From a virus, in IMG/VR virus record IMGVR_UViG_3300038465_000049, positions 1 to 40,598 of that record: a stretch of DNA of 40,598 bases; one strand, 5' to 3'. The notes under the pieces were generated by a model that saw nothing but the letters and a program-made list of their open reading frames with translations, searched no databases and was not told the origin of the DNA. How positions within the stretch are numbered: position 1 is the stretch's first letter; every line of letters begins with the position of its first letter. Positions 6,101 to 13,178 of the stretch are shown piece after piece. Both the position numbers and the translations under genes were made by a program.

Positions 6101-6454
6101 CGCGTCGTATGTTGCGGCGCGTGTTGCGGCGCGTGCTGCGGCGCTTGTCGCGTCGAGTGTTGTAATATTTCCAGTTTTTCTAGCTTGCCAGATAGCGGCG
6201 GCAAAGCCTCCCGCGACCGCCATCACTAAAGGGCTTGGAACAATTACCACTCGCGGTGCTTTTAAATTCGCAGTCTTATACAAAGCTTTGATGGCAGGCA
6301 CTATAAATTCGGGTTGAATAGGTTCCGTTCTTAAAATTCGTCCAGTCCACAATTTAACATGTTCGGCCATCAATCGCCTTTCATCGTCGGTAAGACCACC
6401 GCCTGCAAACGAGGAGGTGCGAACTATACCGGTCTTATTTACTGTCGATGTCAT
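3188..6454 (-). CDS. DUF6745-type protein split by a giant four-residue repeat (1088 aa)
   Basis: Residues about 20-98 ('LTDDERRLMAEHVKLW', 'AIKALYKTANLKAPRVV', 'PSPLVMAVAGG') and about 819-1088 match my memory of DUF6745 proteins. The C-terminal part has 'WHGVSISDEL' near 940, 'IKRVMLERFGVGRYI', 'VLHRDVDKLG', 'LHVKNSTPEPDGS' and 'DYFLEIHPECRPMW'. Function of the family is unknown. Between the two parts, residues about 99-816 are a Thr-X-(Ala/Asp)-Ala repeat of about 180 units, with X mainly Tyr, Arg, Ser, Leu or Asp. Such proteins are normally a few hundred residues long, so the insertion roughly triples the length. All irregular units differ by multiples of three bases, keeping the frame. 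The next gene upstream is a small 'EVTGHAHAI' protein that I associate with DUF6745 genes. Confidence 0.75.
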   Translation of the reverse strand: MTSTVNKTGIVRTSSFAGGGLTDDERRLMAEHVKLWTGRILRTEPIQPEFIVPAIKALYKTANLKAPRVVIVPSPLVMAVAGGFAAAIWQARKTGNITTLDATSAAARAATRAATYDATSDATSDATRAATRDATYAATSVATDAAAYDATRAATSAATRAATYDATSDATSAATRDATSAATLDATYDATDAAAYDATYDATYDATDAAAYDATYDATDAATRAATHAATYDATYDATDAATLDATRAATYDATSDATSAATRDATRAATYDATSDATSAATRDATRDATSAATLDATLAATLDATYAATDVATDAATSAATHDATSDATDAATRAATYDATYDATSDATLDATRAATRDATYDAYAATDAATSAATLDATLAATLDATRAATDAATRDATRAATYDATDAATRAATLDATSDATDAATLDATSAAARDATLDATYATYDATDAATSVATRAATRAATYDATSDATLAATRAATDAAARAATYDATSAATSAATLDATLAATLDATRAATSAATYDATYDATSDATRAATRDATYAATLAATDAATYDATLAATSAATRDATYDATLVATDAATYAATDAATLDATLAATRAATSAAYAATDAATSAATLAATRAATSAAYAATDDATYAATRAATYATYDATDAATSVATLAATRAATYDATSAATSAATLDATSDATSAATRAATYDATSAATSAATDDATRAATDAATRAATYATYDATDDATYDATLAATRAATRDATSDATSAATDAATYAATYATDDATDDATYDATSDATLDATRAATDAATSAATRDATRAATYDATVKNPKKGWARKLAQQMAGSNKWVFEVMVGCVTRWTGPYSGGNMWGAWDCYLTAARDILGLQLPAHEKYAAWEQAAIHGGYRYIHPEFCMVSDFPRFIKMDDANRPHCDNGPSHQWRDGWSLFFWHGVSISDELSWIITNPEKISVALIDKEGNQEIKRVMLERFGVGRYITEGGATVLHRDVDKLGAPRVLYQKNIPGTEETLTMLHVKNSTPEPDGSIKDYFLEIHPECRPMWLSDKNEIEIGAPQEMTCLNAVASTFGLRGEDYNPQFES
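4009..6163. repeat. 12-bp tandem array, about 180 units, in frame
   Basis: On the plus strand the unit is GTYGCGKCGNNT. Only four positions vary: Y is synonymous in the minus-strand protein, K decides Ala (GCC) or Asp (GAC), and NN sets the X codon (TAC, CGC, AGC, CTC, GAC, rarely CAC). The array is far richer in CpG than the rest of the window. A few units lack 3 or 9 bases, always preserving the minus-strand frame. No stop codon occurs through the array in any of the alternative frames I followed. Confidence 0.9.
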
Positions 6455-6508
6455 CTCTCATCATTCCTTAATTTGTTTGATTTACCAATCTCGCCACACA
6501 ATCACAAA

Positions 6509-6820
6509 TCAATCGGCTACCAATTTGCCCATTTGATCGAGTACAGACCAAGTAATTTGGCGCGTGACTTTATAGGTACCTGCGGGCAAATTAACAGTTG
6601 AATGCTCCTCGTGTTTCACTTCACTAGCAAAACAAAGTTCTAACCACTTGCGCGAACCCTCAAGATATAGATCGGTTTTTTCGGTTTCGTAAATTGCATG
6701 GGCATGTCCAGTAACTTCGCCATGCTCCAACACAATACGACCCACTTTGTCCTGCTTCTTTGCAGTTTTTGGGATTGCGCACTCTGTGATAAATACGTCA
6801 CCTTGTCTAAATTGCTTCAT
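6509..6820 (-). CDS. Small conserved phage protein with 'GEVTGHAHAI' motif (103 aa)
   Basis: Seen motifs: 'RQGDVFI' at residues 5-11, 'LEHGEVTGHAHAIYE' near 31-45, 'HEEHSTVNLPAGTYKV' near 70-85, and 'RQITWS'. This is a recurrent small family in phages and actinobacteria whose function I do not know; I recall it near DUF6745 genes, as here. The AAGGAG ribosome site is good. It is transcribed from the promoter at 6850-6879 and is probably in the same operon as the DUF6745-type gene. Confidence 0.6.
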   Translation of the reverse strand: MKQFRQGDVFITECAIPKTAKKQDKVGRIVLEHGEVTGHAHAIYETEKTDLYLEGSRKWLELCFASEVKHEEHSTVNLPAGTYKVTRQITWSVLDQMGKLVAD

Positions 6821-6849
6821 TTGAATAACTCCTTGCTCTCAACCTGCTT

Positions 6850-6879
6850 ACTATACAACAATTATTGTTTTATTGTCTA
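6850..6879 (-). promoter_or_regulatory. Repeated early-type promoter, copy 2
   Basis: Minus-strand TAGACA (6879-6874), 18-bp spacer, TATAGT (6855-6850). The spacer differs from copy 1 (2420-2449) at a single position and includes AACAAT-A-ATTGTT, a perfect short dyad that could be an operator. It overlaps the stop of the 56-residue gene and drives the 103-residue gene. Confidence 0.7.
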
Positions 6880-7047
6880 CGGTGCGTACAAATTTTCTTT
6901 AACATGTTTCAAGACTGCCATAACAGCGTCAAAGTTAGGGCGATAGACATCTAAGTCGCCTGGTGCATTCATCTCAGCCCATTCATAGAACGCAAAGAAA
7001 TCATGCCGCGATACTGATTTGAATATCGCCATGTCTGCATCACTCAT
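6877..7047 (-). CDS. Hypothetical acidic protein (56 aa)
   Basis: ATG at 7047 with a GGAGATGAG ribosome site; the ATG overlaps the upstream stop (ATGA). The 56 residues are acidic and helical ('SRHDFFAFYEWAEMN', 'FDAVMAVLKHVKEN'). There is no recognised family, signal or membrane segment. The stop lies within promoter copy 2. Confidence 0.55.
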   Translation of the reverse strand: MSDADMAIFKSVSRHDFFAFYEWAEMNAPGDLDVYRPNFDAVMAVLKHVKENLYAP

Positions 7048-7289
7048 TTCTCATCTCCATAATTGATTGGCATTGTGTCATATCGCGAGTTAGTTGGCAC
7101 CTTGTCGTGAACAACGCACGTCGCTACCCATAACGTGATGAATGCCACAGCAGCAGTTGCGAACACGAGTTCAAAACAATTTCTGATGAATTTGCGAATT
7201 TTTGCATGTTTGAATGCGCGATTACATAGTTTTTCGTAATCTAAACTCTTCCAAGGTTCGACTGCCTCAGTTTTATTCAAAAGTCTCAT
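7044..7289 (-). CDS. Single-pass membrane protein (81 aa)
   Basis: I chose ATG at 7289, with GGGAGAG upstream; the alternative upstream start would be TTG. A basic N-terminal segment ('HAKIRKFIRNC') precedes a hydrophobic stretch of about 22 residues ('FELVFATAAVAFITLWVATCV'-like), then a short polar tail. This looks like a single membrane helix with the N-terminus inside. Function unknown. Confidence 0.55.
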   Translation of the reverse strand: MRLLNKTEAVEPWKSLDYEKLCNRAFKHAKIRKFIRNCFELVFATAAVAFITLWVATCVVHDKVPTNSRYDTMPINYGDEK

Positions 7290-7515
7290 CTTCTTCTCTC
7301 CCAATTCGGTTTAAGTCAATTGTAGGACAAATCTCGGCACAGCTTGAACGTTTTACGTTCACTCCTAACAATCCGCGAGTTGTTTGCTTTGACTGTTGAT
7401 TAACAGGCAACGTGTGAAATGCTTTGACCTTCTCTTTCCAATCATCTCCCAATCCCTCACTTCCACTAAACACAGGTTGTGAAATTCCTCTTGTTCTTTC
7501 CCAGGCCGCATCCAT
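7273..7515 (-). CDS. Hypothetical protein (80 aa)
   Basis: The frame has a GTG at 7527, immediately after AAGG, and an ATG at 7515 about 10 bases from the same site; I prefer the ATG. It overlaps the start of the membrane-protein gene by 17 bp. Composition is ordinary, with no recognised motif. Confidence 0.45.
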   Translation of the reverse strand: MDAAWERTRGISQPVFSGSEGLGDDWKEKVKAFHTLPVNQQSKQTTRGLLGVNVKRSSCAEICPTIDLNRIGREEDETFE

Positions 7516-7523
7516 TATAGGAG

Positions 7524-7673
7524 TCACCTTTCGTCCAATCGCAAATTCAATTGCAGACGTATATTCATTTTATCCCTAGCTTTTAAACACGCTAAGAAAT
7601 AATCCAATAACAATGGGGTTGGAACTTTTGATATGGCTTCGGCCATTATTTCGCCTTCGCTTTGCTTTTTCAT
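7524..7673 (-). CDS. Small helical protein (49 aa)
   Basis: ATG at 7673 with an AGGAG site. The peptide ('VPTPLLLDYFLACLKARDKM') ends in a basic segment. Its end overlaps the possible GTG start of the next gene. It is too short to assign. Confidence 0.5.
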   Translation of the reverse strand: MKKQSEGEIMAEAISKVPTPLLLDYFLACLKARDKMNIRLQLNLRLDER

Positions 7674-7681
7674 TGTTTCTC

Positions 7682-8479
7682 CTAAGTCGGTTTTTCTCTT
7701 AAGGCAAAAAACGCCCCGAGGTTAGTCTGGATATTCAAAATAGTTCGATACATTTTTGAAAGCTTTGGATTTACTCTCACAGGCTTAGGGTTTTCAGAAC
7801 TTGCAGGCGTTCTATCTTCGAAAAGGGGGTGTTGGGGTTCTAAAGACTTCAGAACTTTTGGAGCGTTCAGCCACAAGCGGATATAGTTCTTTTCTATAGT
7901 TCTCCAATTTGCTTTGGCTGTTCTAAATAACTCCCCCTTTGTAGGAACGCGTTTGAGTCTTTTGCAAAGCCTCTCGAACCAATAGCGAAGTCTTTTAAAT
8001 CCTTCTGTTGCTCTGTTTTTATTGGCGTAATAAGCCTGATAGACGTTTATTCCACGACTGTTAATGTCACTCTTTTGCGTGATATTCGGATTAAATGGAG
8101 CGTAATTCGGCGGCCGCCATTTAGTGCAGCGCTTAATTTCACACATAACGAGGTGCTTAGACTTGCGCGTAATCATGTGCGAATAACGAGTATCCATCTC
8201 GTTGAATCGCTGCATTATTCGATAATTGCGAGCGGCGTCATTGCCGCCGACAGGTTCGACATTCAATGAAGAATCGCCAAACCAATAGTAATGAGATAAA
8301 CAGAATTGAGCGTCTGAGCGTCCACAGTAGGGCAATACACTAGCTTGATGATATTGTCTGCCACGAAGCCACGTTTCTCTGATGGCATTGGGCGGAATCT
8401 TGACACCATCAGGATTTACTGCAGGTGGTTGACTGTAGGGCGCTTTAAAGTTAAACTGACGGTTAGACAAATATGTCAC
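7682..8479 (-). CDS. Hypothetical basic protein (265 aa), first gene of the leftward early operon
   Basis: The protein starts at GTG 8479 with only a weak ribosome site. It is basic and aromatic-rich. Residues about 150-210 ('EGFKRLRYWFERLCKRLKRVPTKGELFRTAK') form a strongly basic helical region that could bind DNA, and 'RVPTKGELFRTAKANWRTIEKNYIRLWL' resembles a helix-turn-helix-containing segment. I cannot assign a family. As the first gene from the minus-strand divergent promoter it may be an early regulator or replication protein (inference only). Confidence 0.6.
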   Translation of the reverse strand: MTYLSNRQFNFKAPYSQPPAVNPDGVKIPPNAIRETWLRGRQYHQASVLPYCGRSDAQFCLSHYYWFGDSSLNVEPVGGNDAARNYRIMQRFNEMDTRYSHMITRKSKHLVMCEIKRCTKWRPPNYAPFNPNITQKSDINSRGINVYQAYYANKNRATEGFKRLRYWFERLCKRLKRVPTKGELFRTAKANWRTIEKNYIRLWLNAPKVLKSLEPQHPLFEDRTPASSENPKPVRVNPKLSKMYRTILNIQTNLGAFFALREKPT

Positions 8480-8516
8480 TCTTTAGGACGAATGGGAACT
8501 TTTCGAAGAAGCAACC

Positions 8517-8558
8517 AAAAACTATTAGCCCTGCCGAAAGGTGGGGTTTTTAGTTTTT
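8517..8558. terminator. GAAA-tetraloop hairpin with T tracts on both sides
   Basis: CCCTGCC-GAAA-GGTGGGG (8529-8546) pairs over 7 bp, two of them wobbles, and AAAAACTA/TAGTTTTT (8517-8524, 8551-8558) forms an outer stem or provides T tracts in both directions. It has the form of a bidirectional intrinsic terminator. However, it lies in the leader of the leftward transcript, between its promoter (8607-8635) and first gene, so it may act as an attenuator. Confidence 0.55.
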
Positions 8559-8606
8559 GTATTTAATTGTTCGGACATTTAAACAAAGAATATTTCGAAG
8601 ACTTCC

Positions 8607-8635
8607 ATCGTATCGAATCCGTTTAGCGCCGTCAA
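8607..8635 (-). promoter_or_regulatory. Leftward divergent promoter
   Basis: Minus-strand TTGACG (8635-8630), 17-bp spacer, TACGAT (8612-8607). It would transcribe the hairpin at 8517-8558 and then the 265-residue gene. Its -35 box is only 4 bp from the -35 box of the rightward promoter. Confidence 0.5.
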
Positions 8636-8639
8636 TCCG

Positions 8640-8668
8640 TTGACTTGCGAAAAATAACTGATTAAAAT
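8640..8668 (+). promoter_or_regulatory. Rightward promoter of the packaging/head operon
   Basis: TTGACT (8640-8645), 17-bp spacer, TAAAAT (8663-8668), close to the sigma70 consensus. It lies about 40 bp before the first gene of the packaging and head block. Confidence 0.65.
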
Positions 8669-8710
8669 TGTGTAGTGAAACTCTGGGCGATTATGTAGAG
8701 ATGAGGCAAT

Positions 8711-9256
8711 ATGGCAGGCGGCAAATGGCCGGGTAAAGGTATCGAGCCGGTGCCGTTTAGTCCATCGAAGCCGGTTGAGCCGCCACGTATTCGTGTTGTT
8801 CCAAAGAATAACGTGGAGAATCTGGCTGATACTCTTGAACAGCTTGAGCAGTCTGCAGGGAATCTTGACACCTTCTTATTTCATTTTCGCGGCTGTGAGT
8901 CGCAGGAAGAGAAAGAGCTTGAGTTGTTTCGCATTGAGCGCGAATTAGCCAAAGATGAAGATTCTTTGAAAGCTTGGAATAAGATGATCGCTGAGTCTGC
9001 AAAGCTAAGACTGCGACTGTTGCAGGCGAAAGCACTTGAGCGACTCGAAAAGTTTCAGATATCAAGCAATCTCTCGCAATCGCCGGTGATCGCATTTGCT
9101 AACCTAGTATTAGGTGACATGCTTCTAGCGCGCAATGAGGCGGTAAAGAAGACGCTTATGCCTCGCGCTATTCCACCCGGTGGTGCTCATGCTGCGGGGA
9201 ATGATGACATCGATGATGACTTAGCGATGCTTAACGGAGATGAGAAAGATGAGTAG
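8711..9256 (+). CDS. Protein preceding the terminase; small-terminase-position candidate (181 aa)
   Basis: A 181-residue protein with a Pro-rich N-terminus, a helical middle ('NVENLADTLEQLEQSAG', 'EKELELFRIERELAKDEDSL', 'ESAKLRLRLLQAKALERLEKF') and an acidic C-terminus. The order suggests a packaging-related role such as a small terminase subunit, but no helix-turn-helix is obvious, so the assignment rests on position only. The ribosome site GAGATGAGG is good. It is the first gene of the rightward operon. Confidence 0.5.
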   Translation: MAGGKWPGKGIEPVPFSPSKPVEPPRIRVVPKNNVENLADTLEQLEQSAGNLDTFLFHFRGCESQEEKELELFRIERELAKDEDSLKAWNKMIAESAKLRLRLLQAKALERLEKFQISSNLSQSPVIAFANLVLGDMLLARNEAVKKTLMPRAIPPGGAHAAGNDDIDDDLAMLNGDEKDE

Positions 9257-10013
9257 TGGTTGGACAATAAAAGAGGTCCAGGACGGACTGGAAGAACAGA
9301 AGAAAGAGAAACACTTTCTCGATAAATCCGCAATAGTCAAGAATACTGCGCCCGGTCGTTCTGCCGATAGCGCTGCAATGTTAGAACACTTTTTGCCATC
9401 CAAAGAAGAGGAATTTAAAAATGCTGAAAAGCTCACTACTGTGTTTGACACTTCTAGTCGCGCAGGCGCAGGAGGCACCAAAGCCGGGGTTGTCGGTATC
9501 CGCCCCAACGGTGGTAAAGCAGCATCAGAGTTTCTTGAAATGTATACTGGGATCGGTCGGTTCAAGCCTCAAGCGGTTCCATTTACCGAAAAAATCAATA
9601 TCTGCGACAAAGGAAACGACAACGCCCGCAAGCCATCCGTAGTTTTTTATAAGTCCTGCATGGACTGCATGAAACCGCTAAACCGAGATGATTGTGTCCC
9701 AAACATGAACATCATTCCTCCGCTACAAATCGCAACCCAAGCGGAAATCGAGAAGTGGCGGAGCGTCGGTTTAAAACCGGGTATGGTCGTATGTTATTGC
9801 TTTTGTACGCCCTGTATCAAGGAAGCTGTGGCAATTCAGAAAGACCCATACAAGCAAATGCCTTTGATTGTTGGCGGTGTTGAGACAACTCTTGCCAAAA
9901 TGGAGATGCAGAAACGAGCGTCAAGGATATCTGACCAGGTGATTGCAGAAATCAAACGCGAGCGAGAAAACCCTGAAACCGACGTATTCTATGGCGATGC
10001 CAAGTTGGATTAA
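9249..10013 (+). CDS. Cys-rich protein upstream of large terminase (254 aa)
   Basis: I chose ATG at 9249, nine bases from GGAG, rather than the in-frame ATG at 9240 that abuts it. The C-terminal half has CMDC and a CYCFCTPC cluster, a likely zinc-binding site, followed by a basic coiled segment ('MEMQKRASRISDQVIAEIKRE'). The stop overlaps the terminase start (TAATG). I do not recognise the family; position suggests packaging or head morphogenesis. Confidence 0.55.
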   Translation: MSSGWTIKEVQDGLEEQKKEKHFLDKSAIVKNTAPGRSADSAAMLEHFLPSKEEEFKNAEKLTTVFDTSSRAGAGGTKAGVVGIRPNGGKAASEFLEMYTGIGRFKPQAVPFTEKINICDKGNDNARKPSVVFYKSCMDCMKPLNRDDCVPNMNIIPPLQIATQAEIEKWRSVGLKPGMVVCYCFCTPCIKEAVAIQKDPYKQMPLIVGGVETTLAKMEMQKRASRISDQVIAEIKRERENPETDVFYGDAKLD

Positions 10014-11884
10014 TGGCGAGACACGCGGCGTCAAAAATAATCATTGCCTCAGATGAACGTATTGAATTAGTACGCGCTGCCGCTGCCAGAAATCCAGAAA
10101 AATTCATTCAAAACAAGTTCAGAATACCGTGTGATGAAGACGGTACGCTGGTGCCATTTAACTTTAGGTTTGGACAACGGCAAGCGTTTGAAATATACAA
10201 AGAAGAGTTAAAAAGCGGTAAACCGATAAGAGTCTGGTTTTTGAAATCAAGGCGAATTGGCTTTACCTCCGTTTTCGCTGCCGACAATCTTGTTGACGTT
10301 TGGGCAAGAGACAATCGGCGCGTCGGTATCGTCGCGCACAATGACGACCGCGCACGTCGAATCCTTGCTATGTGCAAAATGTTTTATAAGCAGCTAGACC
10401 CCGCTTACCAGTTTGGTCTGTCTAAAGACGCGACCGCCGGCCTTAAATTTGCGCATCATGATTCAGAACTTGTCATCGGCACTTGTAAATTCCCTGACAA
10501 AATTCGTGGCGATGGACTTCATCGCGCCCACTTATCAGAAGCGGCTTTTTACAAGAAAAATTTCACTCTTGTCATGGACGAAATTGCTACCACCATCGCG
10601 CCTGCTGCCGGTACTGCGATCATCATTGAAACTACAGGCAAAAATCGCGGTTCGGCATGTCATCAACACTGGCAAGAAGCTTATAACGGCGAAAACCAGT
10701 ACAGAGCTAAGTTTTTTCCGTGGTGGGAAGACCCTGAATGTGCGCGGCCGTTTGATGGTGACCGCCACAAAATGCTAATTATGGAAGAAATGACGCGAGT
10801 CGAGCCTCGATTGGCTCAACGCTGTAAAGCGTTCACACTTTCGCCTGAACAAATCCACTGGATTTACTGGCAGTTTGTTTATCGTGGCAACTTAAACTAC
10901 GAGACGTTCATTCACGAGTTCCCTTTTGACCCTGAAGATGCTTGGGCTAGCGAAGGGGCTAGTTTCTTTGGCGACAATGAAATTCACATGATGTCATTGC
11001 GCAAATTCGAAAAGCCCTTGATGTATAACTTCAGCGAGAGACCCATTGCGCAGATTTTTGAGAAATTTTCTGAGCTAAAAGAGGTTCAAAAGGTAGACGA
11101 TAACGCTGGCTTGCTGCATATCAAATTATGGTCAATGCCTCAGAAAGACCAGCAATATGTAATAGGCTCCGACCCTTCGCTAGGTGAAGCAGGGAGCGAT
11201 TTTTCAAGTGGCCATATCATCAATAGACGAACACGCGAGATGATGGGCTGTTATCACGGTCGAATTAGACCAGATGAACACGCATATCTATTAGTATCTC
11301 TAGCCACGATATTTAATAACGCCATGCTTGCGCCCGAGGTGAACCCTGGCGGCGGCGGCAATATGGTATTGGACTATATCAATAGGCTTGGATATTTCAA
11401 CGTCTATCAATTCCGTCACCGCGACCGAGTTGGTGGCCATCAATTGACACAAGCATTGGGATGGTGGACAACTCACGCCAATCGCTCGACAATTTTGCTC
11501 GAGATGCGGAAGATGTTCCACGATTCCGCTAATCAACGTTTCAATGACCCAGGTATGTTCAAAGACGAGGCATTATTTGCCGAAATGCGGTCTTTCCACG
11601 TAGACCCCGATTCTGGACGTGCGGAAGCTATGGAAGATGCTTATGATGATAGAATCTTCTCGCTGGCGATTGCCCACCAGGCAGCAAGTGATGACGTTAT
11701 GATGACCGCCGATGACCTTTATCTGACTTACGCAGGCGATGAACACAAGACCCCGGCTCAGAAATTCATTGACCAAATAGAAGATATGGGTAAAGCTAGA
11801 GAAGGCGATGCAGTCGATATGATTGACCGATTCATGAATAGAGATTTTGATTTGAATGACGGTGTGGTGGAATGGTTCGATTAA
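10013..11884 (+). CDS. terL: Terminase large subunit
   Basis: A 623-residue motor that translocates DNA into the prohead and cuts it. ATPase: Walker A-like KSRRIGFT at 78-85; hydrophobic strand plus acidic residue 'AHLSEAAF' at 172-179 (E176, Walker B position); 'TAIIIETT' at 201-208 as motif III. Nuclease (RNase H-like fold): D387 in 'VIGSDPSLG', an acidic residue near E442, and D542/D545 in 'EDAYDDRIF'. Length is normal. The start overlaps the upstream stop (TAATG). It heads the canonical terminase-portal-scaffold-capsid order. Confidence 0.9.
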   Translation: MARHAASKIIIASDERIELVRAAAARNPEKFIQNKFRIPCDEDGTLVPFNFRFGQRQAFEIYKEELKSGKPIRVWFLKSRRIGFTSVFAADNLVDVWARDNRRVGIVAHNDDRARRILAMCKMFYKQLDPAYQFGLSKDATAGLKFAHHDSELVIGTCKFPDKIRGDGLHRAHLSEAAFYKKNFTLVMDEIATTIAPAAGTAIIIETTGKNRGSACHQHWQEAYNGENQYRAKFFPWWEDPECARPFDGDRHKMLIMEEMTRVEPRLAQRCKAFTLSPEQIHWIYWQFVYRGNLNYETFIHEFPFDPEDAWASEGASFFGDNEIHMMSLRKFEKPLMYNFSERPIAQIFEKFSELKEVQKVDDNAGLLHIKLWSMPQKDQQYVIGSDPSLGEAGSDFSSGHIINRRTREMMGCYHGRIRPDEHAYLLVSLATIFNNAMLAPEVNPGGGGNMVLDYINRLGYFNVYQFRHRDRVGGHQLTQALGWWTTHANRSTILLEMRKMFHDSANQRFNDPGMFKDEALFAEMRSFHVDPDSGRAEAMEDAYDDRIFSLAIAHQAASDDVMMTADDLYLTYAGDEHKTPAQKFIDQIEDMGKAREGDAVDMIDRFMNRDFDLNDGVVEWFD

Positions 11885-11895
11885 GAGGTGAGTGA

Positions 11896-12837
11896 ATGTC
11901 TAAAGATAACAAGCAGCGCATTTCAGCGGAACAGTTAAACGAAATGATGCCTCCGGTTATGCCGGAAGTGTATGGAGCGGAATTTTCCGATTCGGCTGGC
12001 CGCGAGGTAACTGGTGGCGCTGTTTCCAGTGAATACATGCAAGCCACGACTTCGACGATGGGACCAAGCTCAATTGATATCATTGCGGCATCCGGTCAGG
12101 GCACATCGCCATTTCAGCATGAAGGCGACGTGTTGGCTTACAATTCCGTCGGGCATGTCGAGAGTCAAAATATTGCCTATACGGAGCAGCGCGCGAATGA
12201 AATGCGGGGTTTTGGTGAAGTTGCTTCAGCTTTGGTTAGTACAGGCATTCAACAATTCGCCAATCCCCAGTACAAAGAGGAATTGAAAAGTATTGCCGCT
12301 CGTGCGGCGAATCTACCTCGCGTTGACACAGTGACTAATGTCGAAGGTCAAAGAATCATCCTTGAGCCGCAAGTTTCAGCTGTTCCGGCATTGTTCAACA
12401 CTAAAAAACTTCGCGAAGATTCACTGAAAGACCTACGAATGCTTCTTGGTAGTCAAGAAAAAACCATTGAAGTTTGCAAGTGGGCTCGTTCTGCGGGTAT
12501 TCAGTTTGTCGCACTTCCTTGTTTGTGGCTTTCTCAGCAACTTGCCCTCGAAAGCAAGAAGAACAAAATGTATGATGATATGCCAAAAGATTTGCAATAT
12601 GATCCTACGAGTGATGGTGATAATGCCGATGTGCCAAGATTAATTGCAGCGTTGTTTTCGGCTCCAACTGCCCGCAATATTCAGATGATTGCTCGCATTC
12701 ATCGCGTCTCTACCCTTTCCGTTTTTCGCTACCTTGTTAAAAAGGTTTGTGAAGTCCGGCAAGCCCAAGTTGTACCTGAACATGGCGAACAATCTGAATT
12801 TAACGATCTTCTACCCCAGATTCAAATACCCGCCTAA
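11896..12837 (+). CDS. Hypothetical protein between terminase and portal (313 aa)
   Basis: A soluble 313-residue protein. The N-terminal half is Ser/Thr/Gly-rich and looks flexible. The C-terminal half is helical ('RMLLGSQEKTIEVCKWARSAG', 'VPRLIAALFSAPTARNIQMIARIHRVSTLSVFRYLVKK'); the last segment is reminiscent of a helix-turn-helix. The ribosome site is GAGGTGAGTG. The stop overlaps the next start (TAATGA). I cannot assign it. Confidence 0.55.
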   Translation: MSKDNKQRISAEQLNEMMPPVMPEVYGAEFSDSAGREVTGGAVSSEYMQATTSTMGPSSIDIIAASGQGTSPFQHEGDVLAYNSVGHVESQNIAYTEQRANEMRGFGEVASALVSTGIQQFANPQYKEELKSIAARAANLPRVDTVTNVEGQRIILEPQVSAVPALFNTKKLREDSLKDLRMLLGSQEKTIEVCKWARSAGIQFVALPCLWLSQQLALESKKNKMYDDMPKDLQYDPTSDGDNADVPRLIAALFSAPTARNIQMIARIHRVSTLSVFRYLVKKVCEVRQAQVVPEHGEQSEFNDLLPQIQIPA

Positions 12838-13178
12838 TGAGTCAATCTTTTATGGTATTTTTAGTCCCATATATAGCTAGCGTTTGCCTCATCTCAGCGC
12901 TAGTTATATATGTTTGGCTCGAAAAACGAACAGAGAAAATTAAAGCTTTGCATGAACGAATAGATCTTGTCGAAGCTCATATCAAAGTTCTCGTGGCCGC
13001 CAATCCAAATATTGCCTTTGCAAGTGATCTGCCTGATGAAACTTTCTATGGTCCTGGCAGCGACGAGGACAATAAGGGTGTCAGTAAAGATATCGAATCG
13101 CTGTTTCCCGGTATGTACGATAATGAAGCAGACTGGACAGAAGTTCAGCGTATCAAATTACGTGCAGAGGGTGGCTAA
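12837..13178 (+). CDS. Membrane-anchored coiled-coil protein (113 aa)
   Basis: One N-terminal hydrophobic helix at residues 6-28, followed by a charged coiled segment ('EKRTEKIKALHERIDLVEAHIKVL') and an acidic tail. The layout resembles phage spanin- or membrane-tether-like proteins, but no lipobox or partner is seen. Both ends overlap neighbours by one to four bases, indicating coupling with the portal gene. Confidence 0.55.
   Translation: MSQSFMVFLVPYIASVCLISALVIYVWLEKRTEKIKALHERIDLVEAHIKVLVAANPNIAFASDLPDETFYGPGSDEDNKGVSKDIESLFPGMYDNEADWTEVQRIKLRAEGG

Noticed and set aside
4009-6163. CRISPR array or iteron-type origin
   Set aside because: Units are contiguous 12-mers without unique spacers, and variation respects codons, so a coding repeat explains it better; an additional DNA-level role cannot be excluded.
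3882-6317. Long open frames on both strands across the repeat array (Val/Ala-rich, Cys/Arg-rich, Leu/Arg-rich, Pro/Gln/His-rich)
   Set aside because: They exist only because the 12-bp unit lacks stop words. Only the minus-strand frame continues into recognisable domains on both sides and is preserved by all indels.
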